Source: Campylobacterales bacterium (GTDB lineage Bacteria > Campylobacterota > Campylobacteria > Campylobacterales > Sulfurimonadaceae). From it: 38,101 bases of DNA. Below are positions 1-7,786 of this stretch, one piece after another. Made by a program: the position numbers and the translations under genes. Within the stretch, counting starts at the first letter, position 1. Every line of letters starts with the position of its first letter. The DNA lies in NCBI GenBank assembly GCA_026390135.1, contig JAPLGN010000025.1, positions 1 to 38,101 of the forward strand, written 5' to 3'. Under the pieces are notes generated by a model, which worked only from the letters and a program-made list of their open reading frames with translations, did not search any database and had not been told where the DNA came from.

Positions 1-408
1 CTCGCCGAAGCACAATTGGAACAAAGCTTTTTAGGGACGATCGGTCATACGATCGAGCCATTGTTTACCCCGCTTGGTTTTGACTGGAAAATGGCGGTGG
101 CGTTACAGACGGGATTGGCCGCAAAAGAGGTCGTCGTCTCGACACTGGGTGTTTTGTATTCACTCGGCAGTGATGCTACCGAAGCCGATAGCTCACTGAT
201 GCATGCAATTAGCTCTCATATCCCATTGGCTTCGGCCGTGGCGTTTATTGTAGTGATTATGACCTACCTGCCATGCTTGGCGGCATCGGTTGTCTTCACC
301 CGTGAAGCAGGGGGGATTAAATATTTTTTCTATCTCTTTGCTTTTACGACGATAGTGGCATATTTACTCGCGTATATAGCCTATCATTTTACGTTGTTGC
401 TGACTTAA
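1..408 (+). CDS. feoB: Ferrous iron transport protein B, C-terminal part (cut by window edge)
   Basis: The reading frame is open from base 1, so only the last 135 or so residues of the protein are seen. They match the C-terminal membrane half of FeoB, the GTP-driven inner-membrane Fe(II) importer: a Gate-type segment with the run GLAAKEVVVSTLGVLY, followed by two hydrophobic segments (about residues 70-90 and 105-125 of the visible part) and the conserved TYLPCLAA motif with its cysteine. The TTG at 16 is an internal codon, not a start. The GTPase domain lies outside the window. Family assignment is confident; the full length cannot be judged. Confidence 0.9.
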   Translation, partial: LAEAQLEQSFLGTIGHTIEPLFTPLGFDWKMAVALQTGLAAKEVVVSTLGVLYSLGSDATEADSSLMHAISSHIPLASAVAFIVVIMTYLPCLAASVVFTREAGGIKYFFYLFAFTTIVAYLLAYIAYHFTLLLT

Positions 409-410
409 AA

Positions 411-425
411 GAGGTACTGAACCTC
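411..425. terminator. Short inverted repeat after feoB, possible weak terminator
   Basis: GAGGT and ACCTC can pair around a 5-base loop just after the feoB stop codon. There is no T-run after it on the plus strand, so it is at best a weak terminator. Confidence 0.2.
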
Positions 426-480
426 AGCTTATCACAGAAGAAAATGATATAATCATGATTAATATAATGATAATAGGTTG

Positions 481-1218
481 ATGATGAATTTGGAAACAAT
501 GTATGAGCAAACAAAACATTTGTCTGTTTTGTTTGTTGAAGACGATGCATTATTGCGTGTGCGAATCGTTGAAATACTTGAAGAATATTTTCACCGTGTT
601 GATTTCGCAACGGATGGGATCGATGCACTTGAAAAATTTAAGCATTTTCATGAGGTAAAAAATACTTACTACGATTTAGTCATCTCCGATATTCAAATGC
701 CCCGAATGGATGGAGTACAACTGACTGCACAATTGTATGCTTTACGTAAAGAGCAGCCTATTGTGATTATCTCTGCACACGCTGATATTGAACATCTGAT
801 AGCTTTGATTAATCTCGGAGTGGCTCAATTCATCACAAAACCGATTCAATATCAACAGATGTTAGAGACTCTCTATGCTGTGTCTCTAAAAATGAATTCA
901 GAACCCAAAAAATCTATTCAGCCGCCCCATATTATCTCATTGGACGAGCATGTAGTCTGGGACAAAAAGAAGCAGTTGCTCCTGTGCGATGAGGTGAGTA
1001 TCTCTCTGACTAAGTATGAAATTTATTTAATGATTGTCTTAATATTAAAATTTGAGCAAGTGTGCAGTACGGATGAAATACTAAACCACTTTTTTCTCCA
1101 TGAGATCGATATAAGTTCTGAAAGTCTCAGAGGAATGATGATGCGTTTGCGTAAAAAGCTTCCAGAAAATACCCTCACCAGTATCTATGGATTAGGGTAT
1201 CGCCTCTCGGGTGTCTAA
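481..1218 (+). CDS. OmpR-type response regulator facing the CHASE2 kinase operon
   Basis: This is a two-domain response regulator of 245 residues. The receiver domain (about 12-130) has the acidic pair D21/D22 after E20, phospho-acceptor D70 in SDIQMPRMDG, S98 and K120 in ITKPI. The C-terminal part (about 150-245) is a winged helix of the OmpR type, ending in the typical IYGLGYRL. Two adjacent ATGs (481, 484) are possible starts; an AGG at 474-476 sits better for 484. The gene converges with the CHASE2 histidine kinase and overlaps its 3' end by 27 bases. Pairing with that kinase is an inference from position. The DNA targets are unknown. Confidence 0.85.
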   Translation: MMNLETMYEQTKHLSVLFVEDDALLRVRIVEILEEYFHRVDFATDGIDALEKFKHFHEVKNTYYDLVISDIQMPRMDGVQLTAQLYALRKEQPIVIISAHADIEHLIALINLGVAQFITKPIQYQQMLETLYAVSLKMNSEPKKSIQPPHIISLDEHVVWDKKKQLLLCDEVSISLTKYEIYLMIVLILKFEQVCSTDEILNHFFLHEIDISSESLRGMMMRLRKKLPENTLTSIYGLGYRLSGV

Positions 1219-3285
1219 GGGAAGGGTAATGGTAAATGACGTACCATTCTCGACATTTAAAACAGTAATCTCTCCTCCCATTTTTGTCTTTATAATTGCA
1301 TGTGAGATATATAAGCCAATGCCGCTTCCCTTCGTTTCTTCTTTCGTCGTAAAATAAGGCTCGAAAATTTTATCAATGACAGCTAATGCGATTCCGCCGC
1401 CATTGTCGCTTAGTGTAATGACAGCATCGGTTTGATTCGCAAACAGCTGAATATTAATCACGGGGTTTGTTTGGTTATTTTCCAACAGAGCATCGCGGGC
1501 ATTGTGAAGCAGATTGACGATCACTTGTTTAAATTCACTCGGTGAGCCCATAACCATCAATGGTATAATCGAATACTCTGCTGTGATCGTAATTGTGTTG
1601 GCTTTGAACATTCCCGATAGAAGACGAATCGATTCTTCAATTGATTTGTTAAGATCAAAAAGAATATTTTGTTGATCCGGTTTGACAAAATTGCGAAAAT
1701 CATTGATGGTTTGAGACATAAAGAGAATCTGTTCCATCGAATCTATATTCATTTTTCGGATGTAATTTTCATCCACTTTTCCTTTTGAATAGGCAAATTG
1801 AGTATGTTGGATAATGACTCCGAGCAAATTGAGAGGTTGACGCCATTGATGGGCAATATTGTCAATCATCTCGCCCATTGCTGCAAGTTTTGACTGCTGA
1901 AACAGCATCACTTTTTGGTACTCAATTTCGCTTTCACTGGCCCTTAGGGCACTTTGCAAACGCTGTTTTTGCTCAGTAGAACGTTGCAGCTCATCAATGA
2001 ATCGTTTTTTGTTGCGATAATCGATAAAAAACATGAGTAGAGAGAAGATAAAAAGGTATGCAGATAAAGGAATAAGGAAATATCCGATAGAGAGGTACAG
2101 ATGATAATGCCATGCTATGGTAGAAATCAATCCTGCCAATACTGATACTGTAAAATAGGAAATGACAACACTTAGATATCGTTTCCGAATCATTTGAACT
2201 AATAGCAATACTCCAATTACGAAGGAAAGAATAATATTGAGAGGTCGATAGAGTGAGGGTTGAACTCCCAAATCTTCGTTCAAAATATTTTCAACCATTG
2301 TCGCATGAACATAGACTCCGGAGCGAACCGAACCGTCACTCATCGTGTACATACTATCCAGACCAAGAGCCGTAGAGCCGATGAAAACATACTTTCCTTT
2401 TAATCTCTCATGTTTCACACTGCCATTGAGAATATCGACTGCCGAAATTTTTTCATACCGATCAAAGGGATAAAAGGTGAGGAGGGCATTGCTGAAGTGG
2501 TCAACAAAGAACCGCTTTCCGCTAAGGTTCAATTCCATCCCACCTAAAAACATTGAAGCCGTTTTAAACTGAATTCCTTTATTTACTGAAGCCGTAACCG
2601 CCATACCCAGTGTGGGAATCCATACATCCTCATGCTGCATGACCATAGGTAAACGCCGCAGTATTCCATCCCCATCCGCCATTGCATGGATATGCCCGAT
2701 TCCTTGAGAGCGCTTCTGAAAACGAGGTAAGCTGCACACTAAATTGTCTAATGGGTACAGCTTTGTATTTTGAAGATAATTGTCATAGGTCACAGTACTA
2801 GGCAGCATGCATACACTGCTTTGTCTATCAGTATTAGAAAATACCGGCAAGACCATCGGTGATCGATGTATTGCATCGGATAAGACAGCGTCATTGTCTT
2901 GCAGAGACTTGGGAAGTCCGTCAATTGTTATCTTAACCCCTAAAACGTTGTGGTAAAAGCTTTGAAGTATGATTGGGGACGTTCGATCCTCTTCGGAAAA
3001 AACCATATCCATTACGATAGCCGATGGATTAGAATTTGCAATGGTATCGATTAGCTTAGCCGTGATGATTCGAGGCCACGGCCATTGACCCAATGCCTTT
3101 AAGCTTTTATCGTCAATTTCTACCACTACGGTTGATGCAGGGGTATGAGAAGAAGGCATGGCGTGGGTTAAACGGTCGTAAAGTTTGTAATCTAGATAGG
3201 CAAGTAGGGGGTTTTGCCACCAGAAAAGGTAAAAAAAGACCGTTAAAATCAACGATCCCGCAATTAATAGCGTGTTTTTTTTCAT
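1192..3285 (-). CDS. CHASE2-domain sensor histidine kinase
   Basis: A membrane sensor kinase of 697 residues. After an N-terminal membrane segment (about 7-22) comes an extracytoplasmic CHASE2 domain (about 30-340; motifs VEIDDKSLKALGQWPWPR and YVFIGSTALGLDSMY). Three membrane segments follow (about 348-366, 371-392, 396-420), then a helical linker and a kinase core. The phospho-acceptor is H479 in IAHQWRQPLN. The ATPase domain shows an N box (NLLHNARDAL), G1 (DNGGGI), an FEPYFTTK motif and G2 (GSGIGLY), so the kinase looks intact. ATG at 3285 is preferred over the upstream TTG at 3300, which would overlap the OmpA-like gene. It ends the FecR-OmpA-kinase operon. The ligand is unknown. Confidence 0.9.
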   Translation of the reverse strand: MKKNTLLIAGSLILTVFFYLFWWQNPLLAYLDYKLYDRLTHAMPSSHTPASTVVVEIDDKSLKALGQWPWPRIITAKLIDTIANSNPSAIVMDMVFSEEDRTSPIILQSFYHNVLGVKITIDGLPKSLQDNDAVLSDAIHRSPMVLPVFSNTDRQSSVCMLPSTVTYDNYLQNTKLYPLDNLVCSLPRFQKRSQGIGHIHAMADGDGILRRLPMVMQHEDVWIPTLGMAVTASVNKGIQFKTASMFLGGMELNLSGKRFFVDHFSNALLTFYPFDRYEKISAVDILNGSVKHERLKGKYVFIGSTALGLDSMYTMSDGSVRSGVYVHATMVENILNEDLGVQPSLYRPLNIILSFVIGVLLLVQMIRKRYLSVVISYFTVSVLAGLISTIAWHYHLYLSIGYFLIPLSAYLFIFSLLMFFIDYRNKKRFIDELQRSTEQKQRLQSALRASESEIEYQKVMLFQQSKLAAMGEMIDNIAHQWRQPLNLLGVIIQHTQFAYSKGKVDENYIRKMNIDSMEQILFMSQTINDFRNFVKPDQQNILFDLNKSIEESIRLLSGMFKANTITITAEYSIIPLMVMGSPSEFKQVIVNLLHNARDALLENNQTNPVINIQLFANQTDAVITLSDNGGGIALAVIDKIFEPYFTTKEETKGSGIGLYISHAIIKTKMGGEITVLNVENGTSFTITLPLDTREAIP

Positions 3286-3289
3286 AAAA

Positions 3290-3886
3290 TCAGCGTACAA
3301 TCACTTCAACACGACGATTTTGTGGTTCAGATACACCATCTTCTGTTGGGATAATAGGATCGTTTTCTCCATATGAGGTGACGGAGCTACGGTCTAATTT
3401 CACATTGTGCTCTAAAAGATATTTTTCTACCATTTTAGCTCGTTCCAATGCCAATAGATAATTTTTATCAGCATCACCGGCACGGTCAGAATGACCGATA
3501 ATATCAACTGCAGCGGGTTCACGTGACGAAATCAACTGGATCAATTCATCGACTTGATTTTTAGAAGATTCGGTTAAATCAGCTGTCCCTGGTTCAAAAT
3601 GAAACAGCATTGAAACAGGCTTTGTCGGAAGCATATTTAGTTGTTGCGCATATTTCTCATGTATCGCCTCTGGATCAGCTTTTTCAACCGAAGAGGGTTG
3701 CTTATCTTGAGCAACTAATGTTGTATACGAATAAGGTTGATCGACGATAACACTTCCAACATCGGTTTTGACGACGACCGCATTATGGGAAGATTCATTA
3801 TCGAGTAAAATAACGGTCGTTTTAGGTTCATGCGCCAGAAAAGGTAACGATAAAATAAGGGCACTCCAAATAAGTAATGGTTCCAT
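3290..3886 (-). CDS. OmpA-family peptidoglycan-binding protein
   Basis: This 198-residue protein has a short hydrophobic N-terminus (about 4-18) that reads as a signal peptide or membrane anchor. A linker leads to a C-terminal OmpA-like domain (about 93-198) with the peptidoglycan-contact motif GHSDRAGDADKNYLLALERA and the terminal NRRVEVIVR. Such domains bind peptidoglycan non-covalently in the periplasm. The gene starts 2 bases after the FecR-domain gene and ends 4 bases before the CHASE2 kinase, so the three are probably translated from one message. No beta-barrel region is present, so this is not a full OmpA porin. A link to sensing cell-wall or envelope state is inferred from context. 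Confidence 0.85.
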   Translation of the reverse strand: MEPLLIWSALILSLPFLAHEPKTTVILLDNESSHNAVVVKTDVGSVIVDQPYSYTTLVAQDKQPSSVEKADPEAIHEKYAQQLNMLPTKPVSMLFHFEPGTADLTESSKNQVDELIQLISSREPAAVDIIGHSDRAGDADKNYLLALERAKMVEKYLLEHNVKLDRSSVTSYGENDPIIPTEDGVSEPQNRRVEVIVR

Positions 3887-3888
3887 AA

Positions 3889-4317
3889 TTATTCAGCCTC
3901 CACGATAAATTTGGTGCCACGAATTCCAATAATGCCTTGTGGTACTTTGATGGTCACTTTTTCAGGTGCCAGTTTCCCTATTTTCCCTGATTCAAAAACG
4001 ATCGTTCCTCTTGGAAGCGTCACATTAAAATGGAAATCTTTTTGCGAAGGGGCAAAGATATAATCATCGATAATAAAGACACTTTCCGGACCTATGGCAA
4101 TGCGCGTTCCGTCATTAAACGAGACTCCTATGGTTGTATTTTTAGCCGTTTGTATGCTGTCCCCGCTAAAAATATGCTCCCCTTTTTGAATGGCGTGCGG
4201 AATATTGTCATGTTGTACAATTGCATTACCCTGAACATTTTTAATAAAAGCTACAGGCTGGGAACCCCATGCCAAAAGTACAAATCCCAGCATAATAATA
4301 AGTGATTTCACCATCAT
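3889..4317 (-). CDS. FecR-domain periplasmic protein
   Basis: A 142-residue protein with a cleavable-looking signal peptide (about 3-18, ending near WGSQP) and one FecR-type beta domain (about 20-140). The domain signature includes GEHIFSGDSIQT, DGTRIAIGPES, LPRGTIVFESGK and the end motif GIIGIRGTKFIVE. Three starts in a row are possible (ATG 4317, ATG 4314, GTG 4311); the AGG at 4318-4320 touches the first, so one of the later two is better placed. It is the first gene of the operon with the OmpA-like protein and the CHASE2 kinase. It is not a true FecR: there is no transmembrane anti-sigma part and no fecI nearby. Confidence 0.85.
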   Translation of the reverse strand: MMVKSLIIMLGFVLLAWGSQPVAFIKNVQGNAIVQHDNIPHAIQKGEHIFSGDSIQTAKNTTIGVSFNDGTRIAIGPESVFIIDDYIFAPSQKDFHFNVTLPRGTIVFESGKIGKLAPEKVTIKVPQGIIGIRGTKFIVEAE

Positions 4318-4402
4318 CCTTTTTTCGTGTAATAAAACAAATTTTATCGTATTTTCGCTTATGCTAGTGATTAAGTTAGGAAACTATTAACTGTTCGTGG
4401 GC

Positions 4403-4408
4403 TACAAT
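4403..4408 (+). promoter_or_regulatory. -10 element of the ArsR-like regulator gene
   Basis: TACAAT lies 6 bases before the ATG at 4415, which places the expected transcription start at or next to the start codon. No Shine-Dalgarno sequence is visible upstream of the ATG. A small inverted repeat (AGTTA at 4374-4378, TAACT at 4388-4392) lies just upstream and could be an operator, but it is weak. Confidence 0.5.
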
Positions 4409-4414
4409 TAGCGT

Positions 4415-5077
4415 ATGAATAAAATATTGATGATAGAAGATGATCTCGAGCTCGCCGAGATTTTGACTGAATTTTTAGAGCAGTATGATTTTAAAGTGAC
4501 GACGGAAGACGATCCGTTCAAAGCGCTTAGTATCCTTAAACTTGAAAAGTTTGATGCGGTAATTTTGGATTTGACGTTGCCGGGTATGGATGGGTTAGAG
4601 GTATGTGAAGCGATTCGCGCACGTCAAAATATCCCTATTATTATCTCATCAGCACGTTCTGATGTGACGGATAAGATTAACGCGTTGGAATTGGGTGCGG
4701 ATGATTATCTTCCCAAGCCTTACGACCCGCGAGAACTCGAAGCGCGTATTCACTCAGTGTTGCGTCGTTACGATGCGGCATCTCAAGCTGCAGCGGAGAA
4801 TGAGAGTGATTTTAATCTCAACGAATCTGCTATGCAGATCAGTTACAAGGGAAGAACCTTAGATTTTACGAATGCAGAATATGGCATTCTCGCTCACATG
4901 ATTAAAAAACAGGGAATGGTGGTGTCACGCGAAGATTTGATTCACAACGTGAGCGCTATCAATGAAGACTCTTCGAACAAAAGTATCGATGTTATGATGG
5001 GACGTATTCGTAATAAACTTGGGGATAAAGCCCTTGTTGAATCGATTCGCGGTATCGGGTATAAACTTCTAAAATGA
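4415..5077 (+). CDS. OmpR-family response regulator, ArsR/RacR-like
   Basis: A complete response regulator of 220 residues. The receiver domain (1-120) has E8/D9/D10, phospho-acceptor D52 in LDLTLPGMDG, S79 and K101 in LPKPYDPRE. The winged-helix DNA-binding domain (about 130-220) ends in IRGIGYKLLK. The gene overlaps the downstream kinase by 4 bases (ATGA), which marks them as a pair. In Campylobacterota this arrangement resembles the ArsRS system of Helicobacter and RacRS of Campylobacter, which respond to acid, metals or respiratory conditions. Which signal applies here cannot be read from the sequence, so no gene symbol is given. It is divergent from the FecR-domain operon. Confidence 0.85.
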   Translation: MNKILMIEDDLELAEILTEFLEQYDFKVTTEDDPFKALSILKLEKFDAVILDLTLPGMDGLEVCEAIRARQNIPIIISSARSDVTDKINALELGADDYLPKPYDPRELEARIHSVLRRYDAASQAAAENESDFNLNESAMQISYKGRTLDFTNAEYGILAHMIKKQGMVVSREDLIHNVSAINEDSSNKSIDVMMGRIRNKLGDKALVESIRGIGYKLLK

Positions 5078-6363
5078 TTATTAGACGTAATGCTGTCTTA
5101 CTAACGGTTCTTTTTGCTCTTGCCGTTACGGTAGGGAGTGTTAGCTATACGTTTTATCAACTGTATCAAACCAATCGTGCTAAGCATACAGACAATCTCT
5201 TTAATAAATATTCTCTCATTTCCCAAATTTATAATACTTTTCTGCTCAAACAAATCTCATTGCCTATTTTGGAAGCCAATCTGGCTGTGTATGATTTGTA
5301 TGTTGTGAACGACTCAGGTTATCATAATATTACCGAAAATGCAGTAGTGCTGAAAAAAGAAGGACAAGCGGTATCGCAGCAGATCTCGTTTGAAGCTCCC
5401 TATAATGATTTGATCGTGAGTCAAGTGTATGTCCGGATGCTCCAATTTGACGGAAAAATATACTTTTGGGTTCAATCCGACCACCACTCGATTCTTTTAG
5501 AAGATGGCAAGCTTCAAGCGTATAATCCTTTCTATTTGTTGTACTCCTATGGAACTATTTTACTTATTTTACTTTTCTCTTTTGGGCTGATTATTATTCG
5601 TATTGCACCACTTCGAGTGTTGCGTCGTCAAATTGCCCGTTTTGGTGAGGGGGATATGGGCGTTCGATTTCATACGGAGGGAGAAGATGAGATTGCGTTG
5701 ATCGCCAATGAGCTTGAAACGGCTCAAAATAAAATTCGCTCTCTTATTGAATCCCGAACACTTTTTTTACGCAATATTATGCACGAACTCAAAACACCGA
5801 TTGCCAAGGGCCGTATTGTTACCACAATGATTGAGGATGAAAAACAGCGTGGACGATTTGTCAGTATTTTTGAGAGACTTGAGGGGTTAATAGGGGAATT
5901 TGCTCTGATTGAAGAGATCAGTTCCGGCTCTCAGCATCTAGAAAAAAAAGAATATCGCCTGATCGATATTATCGATGGTGCGATTGACAGTGCAATGGTG
6001 GAATATGATTCGGTAGATTCCAATATCGATGCTTCAGTAAAAATGGTGGTTGATTATCGGTTATTTGTGACGGCTGTGAAAAATCTTATTGATAATGCCA
6101 TCAAATATTCTCCTGAGAAAAAAATGTCTATCTTTATGGAAAATGATGAGATATTTTTTACCAATCTTGGTGAGTCTCTTAAAAAACCTCTTGCCCATTA
6201 CATTGAACCTTTTACTAAAGATCAGCCGACTAAAGATAGTTTTGGCTTGGGACTTTACATTGTCGATGCGATTTTGAGAGAGCATGGGTATGTGCTGGCA
6301 TACGAGCGACGCGACATGCTTAATTGTTTTATATTTGTCCCCATAAAAGTAAAAAGGAAATAG
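5074..6363 (+). CDS. ArsS-family sensor histidine kinase
   Basis: A membrane kinase of 429 residues and cognate partner of the regulator it overlaps. It has a first membrane segment (about 7-27), a periplasmic sensor region (about 30-150), a second membrane segment (about 157-178) and a HAMP-like linker. The phospho-acceptor is H237 in NIMHELKTPIAKGR. The ATPase domain has an N box (KNLIDNAIKYSP, about 336-347) and a G2 box (SFGLGLYIVDAI, about 389-400). The G1 region reads IFFTNLGESL and lacks the usual DxGxG. The short C-terminus ends soon after G2. Assignment to the ArsS-type group rests on this core and on the regulator; the stimulus is unknown. Confidence 0.85.
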   Translation: MIIRRNAVLLTVLFALAVTVGSVSYTFYQLYQTNRAKHTDNLFNKYSLISQIYNTFLLKQISLPILEANLAVYDLYVVNDSGYHNITENAVVLKKEGQAVSQQISFEAPYNDLIVSQVYVRMLQFDGKIYFWVQSDHHSILLEDGKLQAYNPFYLLYSYGTILLILLFSFGLIIIRIAPLRVLRRQIARFGEGDMGVRFHTEGEDEIALIANELETAQNKIRSLIESRTLFLRNIMHELKTPIAKGRIVTTMIEDEKQRGRFVSIFERLEGLIGEFALIEEISSGSQHLEKKEYRLIDIIDGAIDSAMVEYDSVDSNIDASVKMVVDYRLFVTAVKNLIDNAIKYSPEKKMSIFMENDEIFFTNLGESLKKPLAHYIEPFTKDQPTKDSFGLGLYIVDAILREHGYVLAYERRDMLNCFIFVPIKVKRK

Positions 6364-6366
6364 AAA

Positions 6367-7134
6367 GTGAAAGAAATATTAATAACAAATGACGATGGAT
6401 ACGAATCCGAAGGATTGCTAGCCCTGATTGATGCCCTAAGAGATTTTGGACACATTACTGTCGTTGCCCCCTCTACAGAAAAATCAGCATGTGGGCATTC
6501 ACTTACCCTTACCCGGCCTCTCTCTTTTATCAGTGTCGGGGATGATTTTTACAAACTCGATGACGGGACACCAAGCGATTGTGTCTATTTGGCGCTGAAT
6601 TCGTTATTTGAGGTCAAAAAACCTGATCTTGTTATTAGCGGGATTAACAAAGGCTCAAATATGGGGGAAGATATTACGTATTCAGGGACAGCTGCCGCAG
6701 CCATGGAGGGAGTATTGCAAGGTATTCCCTCTATTGCAATTTCCCAAGTGATGGATTTTACAGAACCGATGGGGGATTTCGCATTGGCTAAAAGTGCGAT
6801 CCGTGCACTGGTAAGCAAAATTTTTGAGGGAGAGTTTCCTCTCAATCATCGGGAGTTTCTAAATGTCAATATTCCGTATGGTGTCGATGAATTGCAATGG
6901 CGTGTTACCTATGCAGGATACCGATATTATGCTAATGATGCCCATTTGCATCGTAATCCACGGGGGTTGGAATATTATTGGCTCGGACTTCATCCTTTGG
7001 AATTCAAAGCGCGAGATCATGGAAGAGGAGTGTCCGATTTCGAGGCGATAGAGCAGGGAATAGTCTCCATAACTCCGATTCATATGGATATGAGTGCGTA
7101 TCAGTCGATGAAACAGCTGGAAGAGTGGCTGTGA
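6367..7134 (+). CDS. surE: 5'/3'-nucleotidase SurE
   Basis: SurE is a divalent-metal-dependent nucleoside 5'/3'-monophosphatase linked to stationary-phase survival. The 255-residue protein begins ILITNDDGYESEG, carrying the paired aspartates that bind metal. It also has SGINKGSNMGEDITYSGTAA, which holds further active-site residues, and it has the usual family length. The start is GTG at 6367, 3 bases after the kinase stop, with AGGAAA just upstream (6355-6360). It probably shares a transcript with the ArsRS-like pair and with the TcdA-like gene whose GTG start overlaps its stop. No functional link to the kinase pair is evident. Confidence 0.95.
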   Translation: MKEILITNDDGYESEGLLALIDALRDFGHITVVAPSTEKSACGHSLTLTRPLSFISVGDDFYKLDDGTPSDCVYLALNSLFEVKKPDLVISGINKGSNMGEDITYSGTAAAAMEGVLQGIPSIAISQVMDFTEPMGDFALAKSAIRALVSKIFEGEFPLNHREFLNVNIPYGVDELQWRVTYAGYRYYANDAHLHRNPRGLEYYWLGLHPLEFKARDHGRGVSDFEAIEQGIVSITPIHMDMSAYQSMKQLEEWL

Positions 7135-7772
7135 GAAACGCCCGAACCAAACTCGTTTTTGGGGAAGAGACGTATGAAAAACTCCAAAACACCAAAATTC
7201 TTCTTTTAGGAGTGGGTGGAGTGGGGAGCTTTTGTCTCGATTGTCTTTATCGTTCTGGGGTGCGCGACATCACTATCATCGATTTTGACTGCTACGATGT
7301 GAGCAACCAAAACCGTCAGATGCACTCTGAAATGCATGAGGGAGAACTAAAAGTTGATGCTTTAAAAAGCCATTATCCCGAAGTGATTGCTATGGCGCAA
7401 AAGATTACTCCCGACTGGGTCGAAGCGTTTGATTTTGAACCCTACGATTTGATTCTCGATGCTATCGATGATATGTGGGCAAAAATTGCCCTTATCCAAA
7501 AATGTCACCCAAAACTCATCTGCTCCGTCGGCTCCGCCAAACGGCTTGATCCTACTAAAATCGAAGTACGCTCCATCTGGAAAACCGAAGGAGACCCTTT
7601 TGCTTCCAAGCTTCGTAATGAATTGCGCAAGCGAAAATTTAACGGTGATTTTAGCTGTATTTGCAGCAGTGAACTCCCTCGTATCAAAGAAAAAGGAAGT
7701 TTCGTTGGTGTGACGGGTGCATTTGGATTGGCAATGTGCTCATTGGCGTTGCGACGGATAGAAAAAGTTTAA
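7131..7772 (+). CDS. tcdA: ThiF/E1-family enzyme, probable tRNA threonylcarbamoyladenosine dehydratase
   Basis: A 213-residue E1-like adenylating enzyme. It has the nucleotide-binding glycine motif LLGVGGVGSFCLDCLYRSG (about 25-43) and the DFDCYDVSNQNRQ segment, with the Asp, Asn and Arg residues that bind ATP in the ThiF/MoeB fold. These match TcdA (YgdL/CsdL), which converts t6A in tRNA to its cyclic form. The start is GTG 7131, which overlaps the surE stop as GTGA and has GGAAGAG upstream. An ATG at 6978 is also in frame but would put 150 bases inside surE. A different E1-like role is possible because the family is broad. Confidence 0.8.
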   Translation: MRNARTKLVFGEETYEKLQNTKILLLGVGGVGSFCLDCLYRSGVRDITIIDFDCYDVSNQNRQMHSEMHEGELKVDALKSHYPEVIAMAQKITPDWVEAFDFEPYDLILDAIDDMWAKIALIQKCHPKLICSVGSAKRLDPTKIEVRSIWKTEGDPFASKLRNELRKRKFNGDFSCICSSELPRIKEKGSFVGVTGAFGLAMCSLALRRIEKV

Positions 7773-7786
7773 TCTCTTTTAAGAGA
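7773..7786. terminator. Tight palindrome between convergent genes
   Basis: TCTCTT and AAGAGA flank a 2-base centre exactly where the TcdA-like gene and the PAS gene meet tail to tail. It may help end both transcripts. The loop is very short and no long T-run follows, so confidence is low. Confidence 0.2.

Noticed and set aside
430-437. TTATCACA resembling a DnaA box
   Set aside because: It lacks one base of the 9-base consensus and stands alone, so it is no evidence for an origin.
3889-4317. FecR-domain protein as a siderophore or iron regulator, given feoB nearby
   Set aside because: There is no fecI sigma factor, no TonB receptor and no anti-sigma membrane part. The feoB gene is separated by four genes, and the operon partners point to envelope sensing.
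6978-7130. Upstream extension of the TcdA-like gene to ATG 6978
   Set aside because: It would lie almost wholly inside surE. GTG 7131 has a ribosome site, overlaps the surE stop and gives normal family length.
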